This document shows positions 1 through 8,419 of a DNA stretch of 64,000 bases, piece by piece. The notes under the pieces are model-generated. The model searched no databases and was not told the origin of the DNA. It saw nothing but the letters and a program-made list of their open reading frames with translations. The position numbers and the translations under genes are program-made. Within the stretch, counting starts at the first letter, position 1. Every line of letters begins with the position of its first letter. This DNA is from an uncultured Bacteroidales bacterium (GTDB lineage: Bacteria; Bacteroidota; Bacteroidia; Bacteroidales; UBA932), in contig CAMZCW010000001.1 of NCBI GenBank assembly GCA_947305045.1, positions 1 to 64,000 of the forward strand, in the 5' to 3' direction.

Positions 1-276
1 ATTCTCCAGGAAATAGCGGTTGAGGACCTGGCAGCGGATGTCTTTCCAGTTGCAGTAGTCCCCGCGTACGGCATTGTACGAGTACCCCAGCCCGTAGTTC
101 CGGCGGAACAAATCGCGGGTTTCCACATCTTCGGCCTTTACCCAGTTGTAGCCCCCTTCCGGCATCCATTCGGGGGCCTCGTTCTCTGCGGGAGAGGGGG
201 GCATCTCCAGGCCCCGGCAGCTCCATAGAAGAGCGGCCAGGCCCAGGAGGCAGGTCATATGAAAGAACCTTTTCAC
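1..276 (-). CDS. Lipoprotein, partial (C-terminus beyond window)
   Basis: The frame is open to the left edge of the window, so only about 92 N-terminal codons are visible. It starts three bases after the stop codon of the upstream lipoprotein gene. I chose the GTG at 276 because it gives a basic n-region (KRFFH) before a hydrophobic stretch ending in LLWSC, a likely lipobox; an in-frame ATG at 258 is the alternative. The mature part is rich in W, Y and acidic residues and matches no family I recognise. It is the last visible gene of the MACPF lipoprotein operon, so a surface or periplasmic role linked to that operon is inferred. Confidence 0.6.
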   Translation of the reverse strand, partial: MKRFFHMTCLLGLAALLWSCRGLEMPPSPAENEAPEWMPEGGYNWVKAEDVETRDLFRRNYGLGYSYNAVRGDYCNWKDIRCQVLNRYFLEN

Positions 277-279
277 GCA

Positions 280-1464
280 CTAAATATTGACAAGGGTAAA
301 GCCCTGAGGCACTTTATCCGTAAAATGCACGCTGTTCATGGTATAAACAAAGCATTCGTTCAGGAAATCGTAGAGATTGCCCTTCCCACCGTTTCCGTAG
401 TAGCCTTTATCGTCATAGGAATACCCGTCGTTATTGATGCACTGCGGAGCAATGCGGACATACTGGCAATAGCGCTTTTTGCCTTTGAGGAATTTGTACG
501 ACCCGTGTTCGGCCCCCAGTACCATGATTACCTTTTTGTATCGGCCCAACGAATAGTCGCTCCAGTGGCTATAGTCATCTTTATTTGTTGCGAACCCATC
601 CTGGCCCAAAGTGGGAAAATCTTGATTTTTGGCGTCCCTGGAATAGCAGGCAAAAGGAAACACCTCACCGGGGAACCGGTCCACAATCTTCTGCTTCTTG
701 CGGGCGTAGATTTTGCTGTCTGCGCACAGCAGAAGGTAGTCGCTGATGTCATTGATGCGGCAGCTTTTGTCGTGGCCGCTGCCATGCCTGGGTTCCCACA
801 GTTCGCTCCATCTGTTGCTGAATAACTGGCCTTTGCCGGCACCCATGTTAACCAGCGTCCCCGGACTGCTGGTACTCCGGCTTTCCTTTACGCACACCCA
901 GTACACGCCCTCGCCAAAGTACACGTCTCCCCGGCGACAGGGGGAAGAAAAGCTGTTGGTACCCCACTGGTCTGCCGTACGGTAGATGATTTTGGTAAGA
1001 TGGGGGACGCAGGGAATCTCCACGCTGACATAGCCGGAGTTGTTCCCCTCCCCTTGGCGGTGGAAAGTGAGTTTTCCCAGTTTGAGGTGCGTAAGGTCTG
1101 TCACCAACCCATCCGCCGTCTCCGAGACAAAGCGGTTGTCTCCTACCAGTGAACGGAAATACGGTTCACTCAGAGAAGCTTCTTCTACGAATACGCTTCT
1201 CTCGGAGGGTGCATTCGCATCCAGGACTTCGCCAATGGTGGGCTCGAAGGTTTTCCCTTCGAACACAAAGTCAGTCTCCTCATCGTTGTCAAAGACTACG
1301 TCGGTCAGCGCTTCCAGTACATTCTGGATGGCTAAAGCTTCGCGTTCCTTCTGCTCTTCGGCCGCTTCCGTCTCTTCCGCATTGTCCTTCCGGCAGCCCG
1401 CGACTACGGACAGCCCCAGAGCGGCCATCAGGCAAAACAGGATGCATTTCGTACTAGTCCACAT
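280..1464 (-). CDS. Hypothetical lipoprotein in MACPF operon
   Basis: This encodes 394 residues. A signal peptide ends in VAGC (Cys24) and is followed by an acidic, low-complexity linker (about residues 28-45), typical of an exported lipoprotein. The rest is a soluble Cys- and Tyr-rich domain containing a Gly-rich segment (GYYGNGGKGN) near the C-terminus. I do not recognise the family. The start overlaps the 3' end of the MACPF gene by 11 bases, and the next lipoprotein begins right after its stop, so it is surely co-transcribed and probably translationally coupled. A role as partner or immunity factor for the MACPF protein is possible but is only inference. Confidence 0.75.
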   Translation of the reverse strand: MWTSTKCILFCLMAALGLSVVAGCRKDNAEETEAAEEQKEREALAIQNVLEALTDVVFDNDEETDFVFEGKTFEPTIGEVLDANAPSERSVFVEEASLSEPYFRSLVGDNRFVSETADGLVTDLTHLKLGKLTFHRQGEGNNSGYVSVEIPCVPHLTKIIYRTADQWGTNSFSSPCRRGDVYFGEGVYWVCVKESRSTSSPGTLVNMGAGKGQLFSNRWSELWEPRHGSGHDKSCRINDISDYLLLCADSKIYARKKQKIVDRFPGEVFPFACYSRDAKNQDFPTLGQDGFATNKDDYSHWSDYSLGRYKKVIMVLGAEHGSYKFLKGKKRYCQYVRIAPQCINNDGYSYDDKGYYGNGGKGNLYDFLNECFVYTMNSVHFTDKVPQGFTLVNI

Positions 1465-3136
1465 AACGTTTAATTACCTCCAACTTAGGATATTCAAACT
1501 TGTAGTTACGCACAGGACGTACGGGATAATAGTCCTCGTGCCAGTCGCCCAATACGTCGTAACGAATGAGACGATAGTTGTTGTCCAGCACCAGCAGCTG
1601 GGGGTCGTCGCCGCCGTTGTCCACGACGGAGAACAGGTGGAGCTGCCCTTTGTAGCGGAGCGCCAGGCGATTGTCCGGGAAGGCGGCACGTCCGTTCAGC
1701 ACGTCGCTGATGCCCCAATAGCCATTGAAGCGGGCGTCGAAGCCGGAAAGCTGCCCCGGGAACAGGGCCTTGGGATTGAAGCCCAGGAAGGCCTCCAGGC
1801 CCCTCACCTCGTCCGATGTAGGCATGTACCAGCGCCGCTCATTGCCCCAGGTCCAGTCATTGTCTTCCATGATGATGTCGTTAATCTGGAAGTCGAAGCG
1901 GGTGTAAAGGACGCCATCCTCCACCTGCTCGTCAAAGTACAGGTAGCCGGAATGCGGGTCTTCGCAGAAGCCCATGGGGTGATCAATATCGGCCCGCGTC
2001 CAGAAATAGCTCCCTACTTTCACAATAGGGTGGCTGTAGGCCTTGCGCGGGTCCAGGAAGTAGAACGCATCGTCCCGCACCTCCCGGCCTTTCCGGCCGT
2101 AAGAAGAAAGGTCCACCGGACTTTCCGGCATCAGGCTGCCGTTCACATACCAGAAACGGGTGAGCACGGAGTCCGGAGCCATGTCCGGGAAAGGATTCAC
2201 GTAACAGTCTCCTCCGCTAAAGGCCACATAGGCAGGCCGATGGGTGCCGTCGCCCGGGAAAATGCCCTGGTTCAGGCGGATGCCTCTCTGGTAGATGGGA
2301 TAGGCAATGGTCACGCGCTTGTCGGAGCGGATGGCGGGCACATACTCGGAACACACCTCCAGTATGGGTTCTCCCGCCATGTACAGGATGCGGCACAGGC
2401 TGCCCGCCCCTCCCTCGGGGAAAGTAAAGAGTGCCTTGTCTTCGCCCTGCGGGTCTATCGGGTAGATATCCATTCCGGTGAAGCTGTCCTCGAGGACATT
2501 GTCCGAGCGCTGGCTCAGGGCAAACGTCACGCGCATAAAGTCCTCACGGACGTCTTCCGTCACCAGGTCCCACAAGGGTATGAGCTCGAAATGAATCACG
2601 TCCAGCGAAGGGTCTCCCTGGAAATGTGGGCTGTAATTAATGGAGGCCAGCCAGTCCGTAATACGGGCCGGGTCGATTTGTCCGTTGACGGACAGTTCGC
2701 TTATCTCCTTCTCCAGCGCCTGCACCTGGGCCGCACCGCCGCCGCGCACCTCAATGGCGCTTATGGCCTCCCCCTGCGAGGTAACCACAGGCGACTTGGG
2801 CGTGGACGGTTCGCGGTTCATGCCCGTACGGTCCCCGTCGGCAATCTGCCCCAGCGTGAAGTTCACCTCCTGCTCTATCTCTTCCCGGGAGTTGAAGCTG
2901 GCCGATTTACGCATGGTGAAAGAATAGTCTATCCGGCCGCCCAGGTCCACCTGCAGAATCACATGCGTGCCAAACTCCGTAAGCACGGACTCGATGCGTT
3001 GCCTGCGGGTTTCCCCGCTGACCCGGCGGCATTCGAGAAGGCGCATGGAAAACTCATTCGAATAGGGCACTCTCCCCTCCCGCTTCAGGTCCAGGAGGGC
3101 GGCCGCCAACGATATGAGCACATTGCTAATACGCAT
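1454..3136 (-). CDS. MACPF-motif protein with FISUMP-like C-terminus
   Basis: This encodes 560 residues. Residues 55-67 read FGTHVILQVDLGG, a good match to the membrane-attack-complex/perforin signature (aromatic-G-T-H ... GG), and the flanking helices and strands fit the C-terminal half of a MACPF domain. The last 130 residues look like a FISUMP/Fib_succ_major domain: MPTSDEV at 438-444, GYWGISD, and PVRPVR near 538. There is no signal peptide, and only about 55 residues precede the signature where families usually have 100 or more. The ATG lies inside the end of the upstream gene (11-base overlap), which supports it as a real start. Bacteroidales MACPF proteins (BSAPs) can be secreted antibacterial toxins; that role is not shown here. 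Confidence 0.7.
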   Translation of the reverse strand: MRISNVLISLAAALLDLKREGRVPYSNEFSMRLLECRRVSGETRRQRIESVLTEFGTHVILQVDLGGRIDYSFTMRKSASFNSREEIEQEVNFTLGQIADGDRTGMNREPSTPKSPVVTSQGEAISAIEVRGGGAAQVQALEKEISELSVNGQIDPARITDWLASINYSPHFQGDPSLDVIHFELIPLWDLVTEDVREDFMRVTFALSQRSDNVLEDSFTGMDIYPIDPQGEDKALFTFPEGGAGSLCRILYMAGEPILEVCSEYVPAIRSDKRVTIAYPIYQRGIRLNQGIFPGDGTHRPAYVAFSGGDCYVNPFPDMAPDSVLTRFWYVNGSLMPESPVDLSSYGRKGREVRDDAFYFLDPRKAYSHPIVKVGSYFWTRADIDHPMGFCEDPHSGYLYFDEQVEDGVLYTRFDFQINDIIMEDNDWTWGNERRWYMPTSDEVRGLEAFLGFNPKALFPGQLSGFDARFNGYWGISDVLNGRAAFPDNRLALRYKGQLHLFSVVDNGGDDPQLLVLDNNYRLIRYDVLGDWHEDYYPVRPVRNYKFEYPKLEVIKRYVD

Positions 3137-4172
3137 GGCTGGCCTCCTGTTCTAAAGCAATGGGTCTATACTGGGCTTCCCATTCTATGTACTGCTCCTG
3201 CGAGAACTGGCAGGGGAGTTTCTCCAGCCAAAGTAAAAGCTGCTTAGGGCTCAGTTCAAAATAACGTGGATTGTACTGAATGTACACATGGCCGGTGGAC
3301 AGGCCAAAATCCTGATGGGCCGGCCAGGGTTCCCCTTCCAGCCACCGGCCTATGTAGTCTTTGACAATACCACCCAGGTCATACACCAGCGAGAAGGGCA
3401 GGATGTCGGAAAAGGGACTGCAGTCTTCTCCGACGCCGATGGAGAAATAATAGCAGTTGTTCGAGAACATGTAGGCGCCCATCCGGGATGCGCCGCACAC
3501 CGGCACCAGCATATCGGCACGTTCCGGCCCCATCTCACCTGTCGCATGAGTGTACAGATAAGTGAAAAGCTCGTCCGGCATATTGACTCCCTTGTAGCTG
3601 TCCGAGAGGACCAGTTTCCCGGCTTCCACGTTGGCGGTGTCTTCAAAGCCTGCCTGGATGCCGTCCGCTACGGTATCCATCATGCGGTCTCCGTCCAGGG
3701 CCTTGATGATATACACATTAGGAAAGCCCCCACACAGGGCCCCCGCCAGGTAAGCGCCGCCATAGCGCTTGAGTTGCAAGGTGGCAACGCCGTTTTCCAG
3801 GGTTTGACGGCTGTCAAGCAGCAGGACACGGCCCTTGCCCGGAGAAAGGGATGGGGCCAGAGCCTCATACTGGACGCCACATAACAGCAGCATGCTGCGC
3901 TCCCCTGCACTTTCCTGCCACTGCCGGGCCATGCCGCGGGCCTGGTCCAGGGTTTCCGGCCGAAGCAGGGAATGGTTTACCTGAGGATGCTCCGCCATGC
4001 TCTCCACCACAGCCTTGAGGATGGCATCATCGTAACCGGCGCCGCTAAAGCTGACACCGGGCGAAAACAGTACGGTAAGACTCTGCTGCTCGGGCACTTG
4101 TGAACCAGGAGCATCTTTCTGACACCCCATAACAATGCTCAAAAGCGTGAGCAGCGCTGCTATTTTTTTCAC
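3126..4172 (-). CDS. BMP/PnrA-like substrate-binding lipoprotein
   Basis: I chose the GTG at 4172, which gives VKKIAALLTLLSIVMGC with the lipobox Cys at residue 17; longer upstream readings add an implausible N-terminus. The mature 330 residues have the periplasmic-binding fold of the Bmp family, including YGGAYLAGALCGG (compare the GYLAG motif) and DTVADGIQAGFED. Family members bind nucleosides or other small ligands for ABC import, but no permease or ATPase is adjacent, so it may act as a sensor or surface binder. It heads the operon containing the MACPF gene, whose ATG overlaps its stop codon. Confidence 0.65.
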   Translation of the reverse strand: MKKIAALLTLLSIVMGCQKDAPGSQVPEQQSLTVLFSPGVSFSGAGYDDAILKAVVESMAEHPQVNHSLLRPETLDQARGMARQWQESAGERSMLLLCGVQYEALAPSLSPGKGRVLLLDSRQTLENGVATLQLKRYGGAYLAGALCGGFPNVYIIKALDGDRMMDTVADGIQAGFEDTANVEAGKLVLSDSYKGVNMPDELFTYLYTHATGEMGPERADMLVPVCGASRMGAYMFSNNCYYFSIGVGEDCSPFSDILPFSLVYDLGGIVKDYIGRWLEGEPWPAHQDFGLSTGHVYIQYNPRYFELSPKQLLLWLEKLPCQFSQEQYIEWEAQYRPIALEQEASHAY

Positions 4173-4433
4173 AAAAAGCACCTCACGTGTACAATTAGCA
4201 ACGCAAGATACAAATTTTTTTTGAAAAATCTCATTTATATAAGGTTGCACTTTTGTCAGATTTTAACGACGCCGGTACCGGTTTCATCCACGAGTCCTTC
4301 CACAAGACTTTACCCGCGAATGGTTCGCCGGAGGTCCCTCCACGGGCACGAAAAAGCATCAAAACGTAGCACTGGCGGACCTTTTGGCCCGCCAGCGGCG
4401 CATTATCGGCTCAAACCGTGTCGCCAGCGGGCC
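4173..4433. other. Non-coding spacer with GC-rich hairpin
   Basis: No convincing gene is present. A stem (CTGGCGG at 4372-4378, CCGCCAG at 4389-4395) could act as a weak terminator or belong to the neighbouring mobile scar. The segment next to 4172 is AT-rich and contains TATCTTG on the minus strand, a poor match to the Bacteroidales -7 element TAnnTTTG, and may be the promoter of the lipoprotein operon. Confidence 0.35.
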
Positions 4434-4763
4434 CTAAACAGTTGACGCCAAGTGTATTTGGGATATAAAATAACGTGAGTACGACTTCGGAAAGAACGAG
4501 TAGGCCGCCAGGCCTGCCATGAGATTGACCGTGAACCCTACGACCGACCTGTGTCCGGAGTGTTCAATCTGGGCCATGTTCTTCAGTTTTGTAATCAATT
4601 GAATGCCATCCACAAAGAGCTTGGAGAAGAGGTCCTTACAGATATAGCCCTTGTCGCCGACCAGTTTGCCGAAGATTTGCTCGAGAAAGGACTTGTCCCG
4701 CTTGGGAGCAAGTCCATTAATCTTGATAAATCTGTCGTAAACTTGGCAGAAATCATCCGCCAT
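4434..4763 (-). pseudogene. IS982-family transposase, internally deleted
   Basis: The 109-residue frame joins three parts of an IS982-type transposase. It has the N-terminus (MADDFCQVYDRF), the segment KLVGDKGYICKDLF...DGIQLITKLK, and the C-terminus (QIEHSGHRSVVGFTVNLMAGLAAYSFF). Family members are about 290 residues, so the middle, which should hold most of the catalytic DDE triad, is missing, as are about 30 codons after LITKLK. Despite two deletions the frame is still open. The element cannot transpose by itself. It sits between the lipoprotein operon and repeats A and B, marking an old insertion region. Confidence 0.75.
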
Positions 4764-4856
4764 ACAGAAAATTTCCGAAATACTGCTCCTTAGCCAGAAA
4801 CAAGAGTATAAAGATGGATATTGGGAGAACTGAAGAAGGAATCAGTTACCGAGAAA

Positions 4857-4956
4857 ATCTCGGCAACTGCCCCCGATGGCAAGAACTATCAGACGCACCT
4901 GTTTCATCACAGGCCTACACTGCGGTTATCGTCCCACCATCTGGACCCATGACAGC
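4857..4956. repeat. Dispersed repeat A, left copy
   Basis: This 100-bp segment recurs in the same orientation at 41611-41710 with about nine differences and no gaps, counted by eye. On the minus strand both copies encode a similar peptide (ACDETGASDSSCHRGQLPR), but the left copy has a TAG where the right copy has a Tyr codon. It may be a fragment of a former coding region or the end of a mobile element. Confidence 0.8.
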
Positions 4957-5021
4957 ACTCGGGCAACAACAATTTGTCTAAAAGGAGGGAGGTTAAGGCA
5001 CGGGGGGCTCCAGAGGCCATG

Positions 5022-5381
5022 CTAGCGAGGGCAGGTGTGCAGAAAAAGAAAATCGCTGAAACTCAATGAGTTCCAGCGATTTCTGTGGAGGTAGTCGTCC
5101 AACTCAAAGGTTGCCCACCCTATACGGTTAGCCACGGGCCCAACGCACGCGCCCAGGAAACGCTCTCCAACCGGATGCATATACTCCTCCACGGTCTTGT
5201 GCCCTACAACAATGTTCTCAAGGGCGCCATTCTTATCTGGAGTCCGCAAAGACATAACACGAGCGCCGTAATTTGTGACCGTTAATGTAATGTCCCGGGA
5301 ATGAAGTGTATAAACATCGGCCTTCTGCCCGCAGGAGAAGAGCGAGATCACCAACACTGTTAGAATAGACGCATTATTCAT
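5022..5381 (-). pseudogene. galM: Truncated aldose 1-epimerase (galactose mutarotase)
   Basis: A lipoprotein-type signal (LVISLFSC) is followed by the mutarotase N-terminus: LTVTNYGARVMSLRTPDKNG, NIVVGHKTVEEY and GPVANRIGWATFELDD. Full-length enzymes have about 340-380 residues; this frame has 119, and its last 25 or so are encoded by repeat B and unrelated sequence. The catalytic His and Glu in the missing part are lost, so it is inactive. Its ATG overlaps the stop of the SGNH esterase gene (TAATG), showing that it was the last gene of PUL 1 before the disruption. Mutarotases convert beta- to alpha-galactose or related aldoses, fitting the galactosidase-rich locus. Confidence 0.85.
5038..5097. 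repeat. att-like repeat B, left copy
   Basis: This 60-bp direct repeat matches 45755-45814 with two differences. It contains a hairpin (CGCTGAAACTC / GAGTTCCAGCG, one mismatch in this copy) flanked by an A-rich tract that reads as a T-tract on the minus strand. The other copy lies about 140 bp upstream of a tyrosine integrase, so an attachment-site origin is likely. Here the repeat joins directly to the broken galM gene. Confidence 0.75.
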
Positions 5382-6463
5382 TATTTAATACCGTATTTCC
5401 TCAAGATCTTAAGGATAGGTTTTTCAATTGAGCGGGCCCAGAGGTAATAGCCGTAGTCGCCGGGATGGATGCCGTCCACAGACCATTCGTGTGAGCCGTC
5501 GTCACTTTCCGGCTGGATATAATAGACGTCACTGTAGCGTTTAACGGCAATCTTCATCAGGGAATCGGCCACGTGCTGGACCCCGGACTGATTGGCTTCG
5601 TGATGAGAGCAGAAATTACGGTTCTCCCGTCTTATCGTTTGCTGGAATATCAGCGGCTTACCTGGATGTGCGGCCTGAAGCCGTTCAATGAACGGGAAAA
5701 GACGCTCCTTGATTGTTTTCACATTTGGATTGGAGAAGGTGTCAAAGACATAGGCATCGGCCTCCACATCGGCCAGGACATCTGCAAAATACGGCTGCAT
5801 CTTGCAGTTGCCGCTACATCCAAGGGGGAGCATCTGGATGCCGGTGTGGCGGGTAAACTGGTCCGGATATGACATTCCTGCACGTGATGTAGAGATGCCC
5901 TGGGTAAAACTGGATCCGTATATGGCCACCCTATGGCGGAAGGGAGGGTCAATTGCTTCCAAAACGCACCCTTCCTCTACGCCAATCTTCAAAGATGAAA
6001 GTTCACTATATATGGGAAGGTACAGAAGACACTCTTTCATTGAGTTTCCCGTATAACGGATAAGGCTGATTTCTTTTTCAGGATTATCCAGATTGACGCC
6101 GCGGCTGATAGCCCAGACCCACTTGCCGTTCTTCTTAATATAGAGGTCATAACCGTGTTGCGCATGTCCTGTGGTTGAGCTACTCCTATGTGAGAAGTTT
6201 CCGGTATGGCGGATATGGATAGATGGAGAATCCGTCCGGAAAGCAACCGCAAGCCCTGCCGGGCATCTCACCTGGAAGTTCTCATGGGAGGTAAATCCCT
6301 TATACACCACCGTATCCACCCTGTGATAGGGATTGGGCGTATTCATAAGTTTGCCGATAAGCGTCAGGTCGGAGGCTTCGGTAAACACATAGTCAGGGGC
6401 ATCCTGAGCATGGATTCCAAGGGCGAAGCCCAATGACAATACTACAAGGAAAAGTCTTTTCAT
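5381..6463 (-). CDS. Exported SGNH/GDSL-type esterase
   Basis: This encodes 360 residues with a signal peptide ending near HAQ20. Residues 25-175 form an N-terminal beta-sandwich of the type that precedes SGNH domains in PUL esterases. The catalytic domain starts at IYGSSFTQG (182-189), where GSS replaces the usual GDS, so Ser185 is the probable nucleophile. It ends with VDGIHPGDYGYY, which holds the Asp/His pair. The likely role is removal of acetyl or similar ester groups from the target glycan in the periplasm or at the surface. It is coupled to truncated galM downstream and lies three bases from the GH97 gene upstream. Confidence 0.8.
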   Translation of the reverse strand: MKRLFLVVLSLGFALGIHAQDAPDYVFTEASDLTLIGKLMNTPNPYHRVDTVVYKGFTSHENFQVRCPAGLAVAFRTDSPSIHIRHTGNFSHRSSSTTGHAQHGYDLYIKKNGKWVWAISRGVNLDNPEKEISLIRYTGNSMKECLLYLPIYSELSSLKIGVEEGCVLEAIDPPFRHRVAIYGSSFTQGISTSRAGMSYPDQFTRHTGIQMLPLGCSGNCKMQPYFADVLADVEADAYVFDTFSNPNVKTIKERLFPFIERLQAAHPGKPLIFQQTIRRENRNFCSHHEANQSGVQHVADSLMKIAVKRYSDVYYIQPESDDGSHEWSVDGIHPGDYGYYLWARSIEKPILKILRKYGIK

Positions 6464-6466
6464 AAG

Positions 6467-8419
6467 CTAAAAAACTAAAACACAACCGCCCCCGGGTGCA
6501 AGATGCACTGTAACGGTGTCTGATTCTATACTGATTGTTTCCTTTTTATAATCCTGTCCGTTGCGATGGGCGTTGACGCCGTCCTTCCATAGTGTGGCCG
6601 ATGTTGCCGGGGCCGGCAGTTGGATGGTGATGTCCCTGGCGGCCCAGTCTGTCATGGCTGCCACATACCACTTGGAGCCACTTCGTCGAGCCATCACCAC
6701 ATATTCCCCGATGCGTCCATCGATGGCTATAGTCTCATCCCACACCGTTGGGATAGAGGCTATGAAGGATGTACATTCCGGCTCTTTCATATATGCCGAT
6801 GGAGAGTCGCACAACATAGTGAAAGGAGCGTCAAACACCACGTACTCAGCCAGCTGGCGGCAACGAGTGCCCTGGCTCATGGGCTCGCTGTTGACAGGGG
6901 TATAATGTCCCTTGGCAGCGTTCCGCATTGCCCCTTGCGTATAGTCTGCCGGACCGGCCACAAGACGGACGAAAGGAATGGTGACATCGTAGGTAACCTC
7001 ATCCCAGTCGGCCTTGGCCCATTTCATGTTCTCAAGGCCGGCTACGCCTTCATGGTTAAGGACATTGGGCCATGTGCGGGTAAGGCCCGAAGGCTTGAAG
7101 GCGCCGTGAAAATCCACGAACTGGTGATATTTGGCCGCCGTACGCGCCGCCTTCTCATAAAACTGTACCATGGGCTGGTCGTCCCTGTCCATGAAATCGA
7201 TTTTCCACCCCGCTATACCCATCTTTGAATAATACTCACACACGGCTTCCATATCCTTGTTGAATGCCCAGTATCCAGCCCAGAGGACAAGCCTTACACC
7301 ACGTTCGATGGCGTAATTGCTGAGCATCGGCAGGTCAATTTCCGGGACCACCTGGAACAAATCGGCCTTCTTGTTCACCGCCCAGCCTTCGTCCAGGATG
7401 ACGTACTCAATGCCGTTTGCCGAAGCAAAGTCAATGTAATACTTATAGGTGTCGTCGTTTACCCCGGAAGGGAAATCCACGCCGGTGATGTTCCAGTCGT
7501 TCCACCAGTCCCAGGCCACTTTGCCGGGCCGCACCCAGGAGAAATCACCTTCGGCAGGTGCCGACAGTTTCCAGACAAGGTCATTATCTGCAAGGTCCTT
7601 GTCCTCCCGCGCAATAACAACTATTCTCCAGGGAAGGGGTTCTCCCTGTGAGCCTTTATATATATAGTCTTCGCGCGCAGTGACAATACCCTGCAGCATA
7701 TTGTGACCTCCCTGCTGGATTTCCTTGGGATAAGGGGCAAATACACCTTGCAGGCCCTTGCCGCCATCCGGATTGGAAAGGTACATTCCCGGATAGTTCC
7801 GGAGGTCAGTTTCCGTAATGCAGAGTTTAACGCCACCGGAGCCGTTCACGGTAATGGGCAGAAAGGCAAGTCTGCCACTTTCCCATTCCGACAGGCCGAT
7901 GAATGAATAAAGGTTCTCGAATGAACTGAAAAACTGGTCTCCGAGTTTCCTGCCGGGATTAACGTAGGGAACCCATGCCTTATGATCTCCGGGGAAGTTA
8001 AACGAAGCCTTCTCAGAAAGAATTGTAACGCCCTTTTTTGTGACAAACCTATATGCCGCGCCGTCTTCATATACACGTACGACAAGGTCAAACTCCTTTG
8101 CCTGCAAAAACAGCTCATTATAATTGTCCTTCACATATCTGCGCTTGAAATTCTGTGCCGGGACAATCTGATTTACGCTCTTTCGGGTCACCTTCCTGAA
8201 CTTTGCCTTAGCCCCGTAGACAGTGCCGTCTGATAGAGTTAAAGCTATTTCTGACGGAGCAATCAGGACTTTATCACCCAAAGAGACACTCCAAAGCAGG
8301 CGTTCTCCATTTTGAATCAAAACAGAGACTTCTCCTCCCGGAGACAGCACTTTATAATCCTTAGCCTGAATAATCAGAGCGCCAAAGAGGGATATCAAAA
8401 AAGCAAGAATTCTCTTCAT
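6467..8419 (-). CDS. GH97 family glycoside hydrolase (retaining type)
   Basis: The ATG at 8419 overlaps the uxuA stop (TGATG); the preceding in-frame TTG is less likely. The protein has 650 residues with a signal peptide ending near IQA19. An N-terminal beta-sandwich (to about 290) is followed by a TIM barrel with WDWWNDW, YVILDEGWA (339-347), LVLWAGYW and GWKIDFMDRDDQ (404-415), then a C-terminal beta domain. The Asp in KIDFMD fits the retaining GH97 subgroup (alpha-galactosidase-like) rather than the inverting SusB type. It should release alpha-linked galactose or arabinopyranose in the periplasm; the exact sugar is uncertain. Confidence 0.88.
   Translation of the reverse strand: MKRILAFLISLFGALIIQAKDYKVLSPGGEVSVLIQNGERLLWSVSLGDKVLIAPSEIALTLSDGTVYGAKAKFRKVTRKSVNQIVPAQNFKRRYVKDNYNELFLQAKEFDLVVRVYEDGAAYRFVTKKGVTILSEKASFNFPGDHKAWVPYVNPGRKLGDQFFSSFENLYSFIGLSEWESGRLAFLPITVNGSGGVKLCITETDLRNYPGMYLSNPDGGKGLQGVFAPYPKEIQQGGHNMLQGIVTAREDYIYKGSQGEPLPWRIVVIAREDKDLADNDLVWKLSAPAEGDFSWVRPGKVAWDWWNDWNITGVDFPSGVNDDTYKYYIDFASANGIEYVILDEGWAVNKKADLFQVVPEIDLPMLSNYAIERGVRLVLWAGYWAFNKDMEAVCEYYSKMGIAGWKIDFMDRDDQPMVQFYEKAARTAAKYHQFVDFHGAFKPSGLTRTWPNVLNHEGVAGLENMKWAKADWDEVTYDVTIPFVRLVAGPADYTQGAMRNAAKGHYTPVNSEPMSQGTRCRQLAEYVVFDAPFTMLCDSPSAYMKEPECTSFIASIPTVWDETIAIDGRIGEYVVMARRSGSKWYVAAMTDWAARDITIQLPAPATSATLWKDGVNAHRNGQDYKKETISIESDTVTVHLAPGGGCVLVF

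Noticed and set aside
1040..3247. Long plus-strand open frame of 735 codons
   Set aside because: It is antisense to the MACPF and lipoprotein genes, has no domain or signal peptide and odd composition. High-GC third positions of the real genes keep it open.
4551..4793. Plus-strand 80-codon frame
   Set aside because: It is antisense to the IS982 transposase remnant, whose minus-strand translation is clearly the real one.
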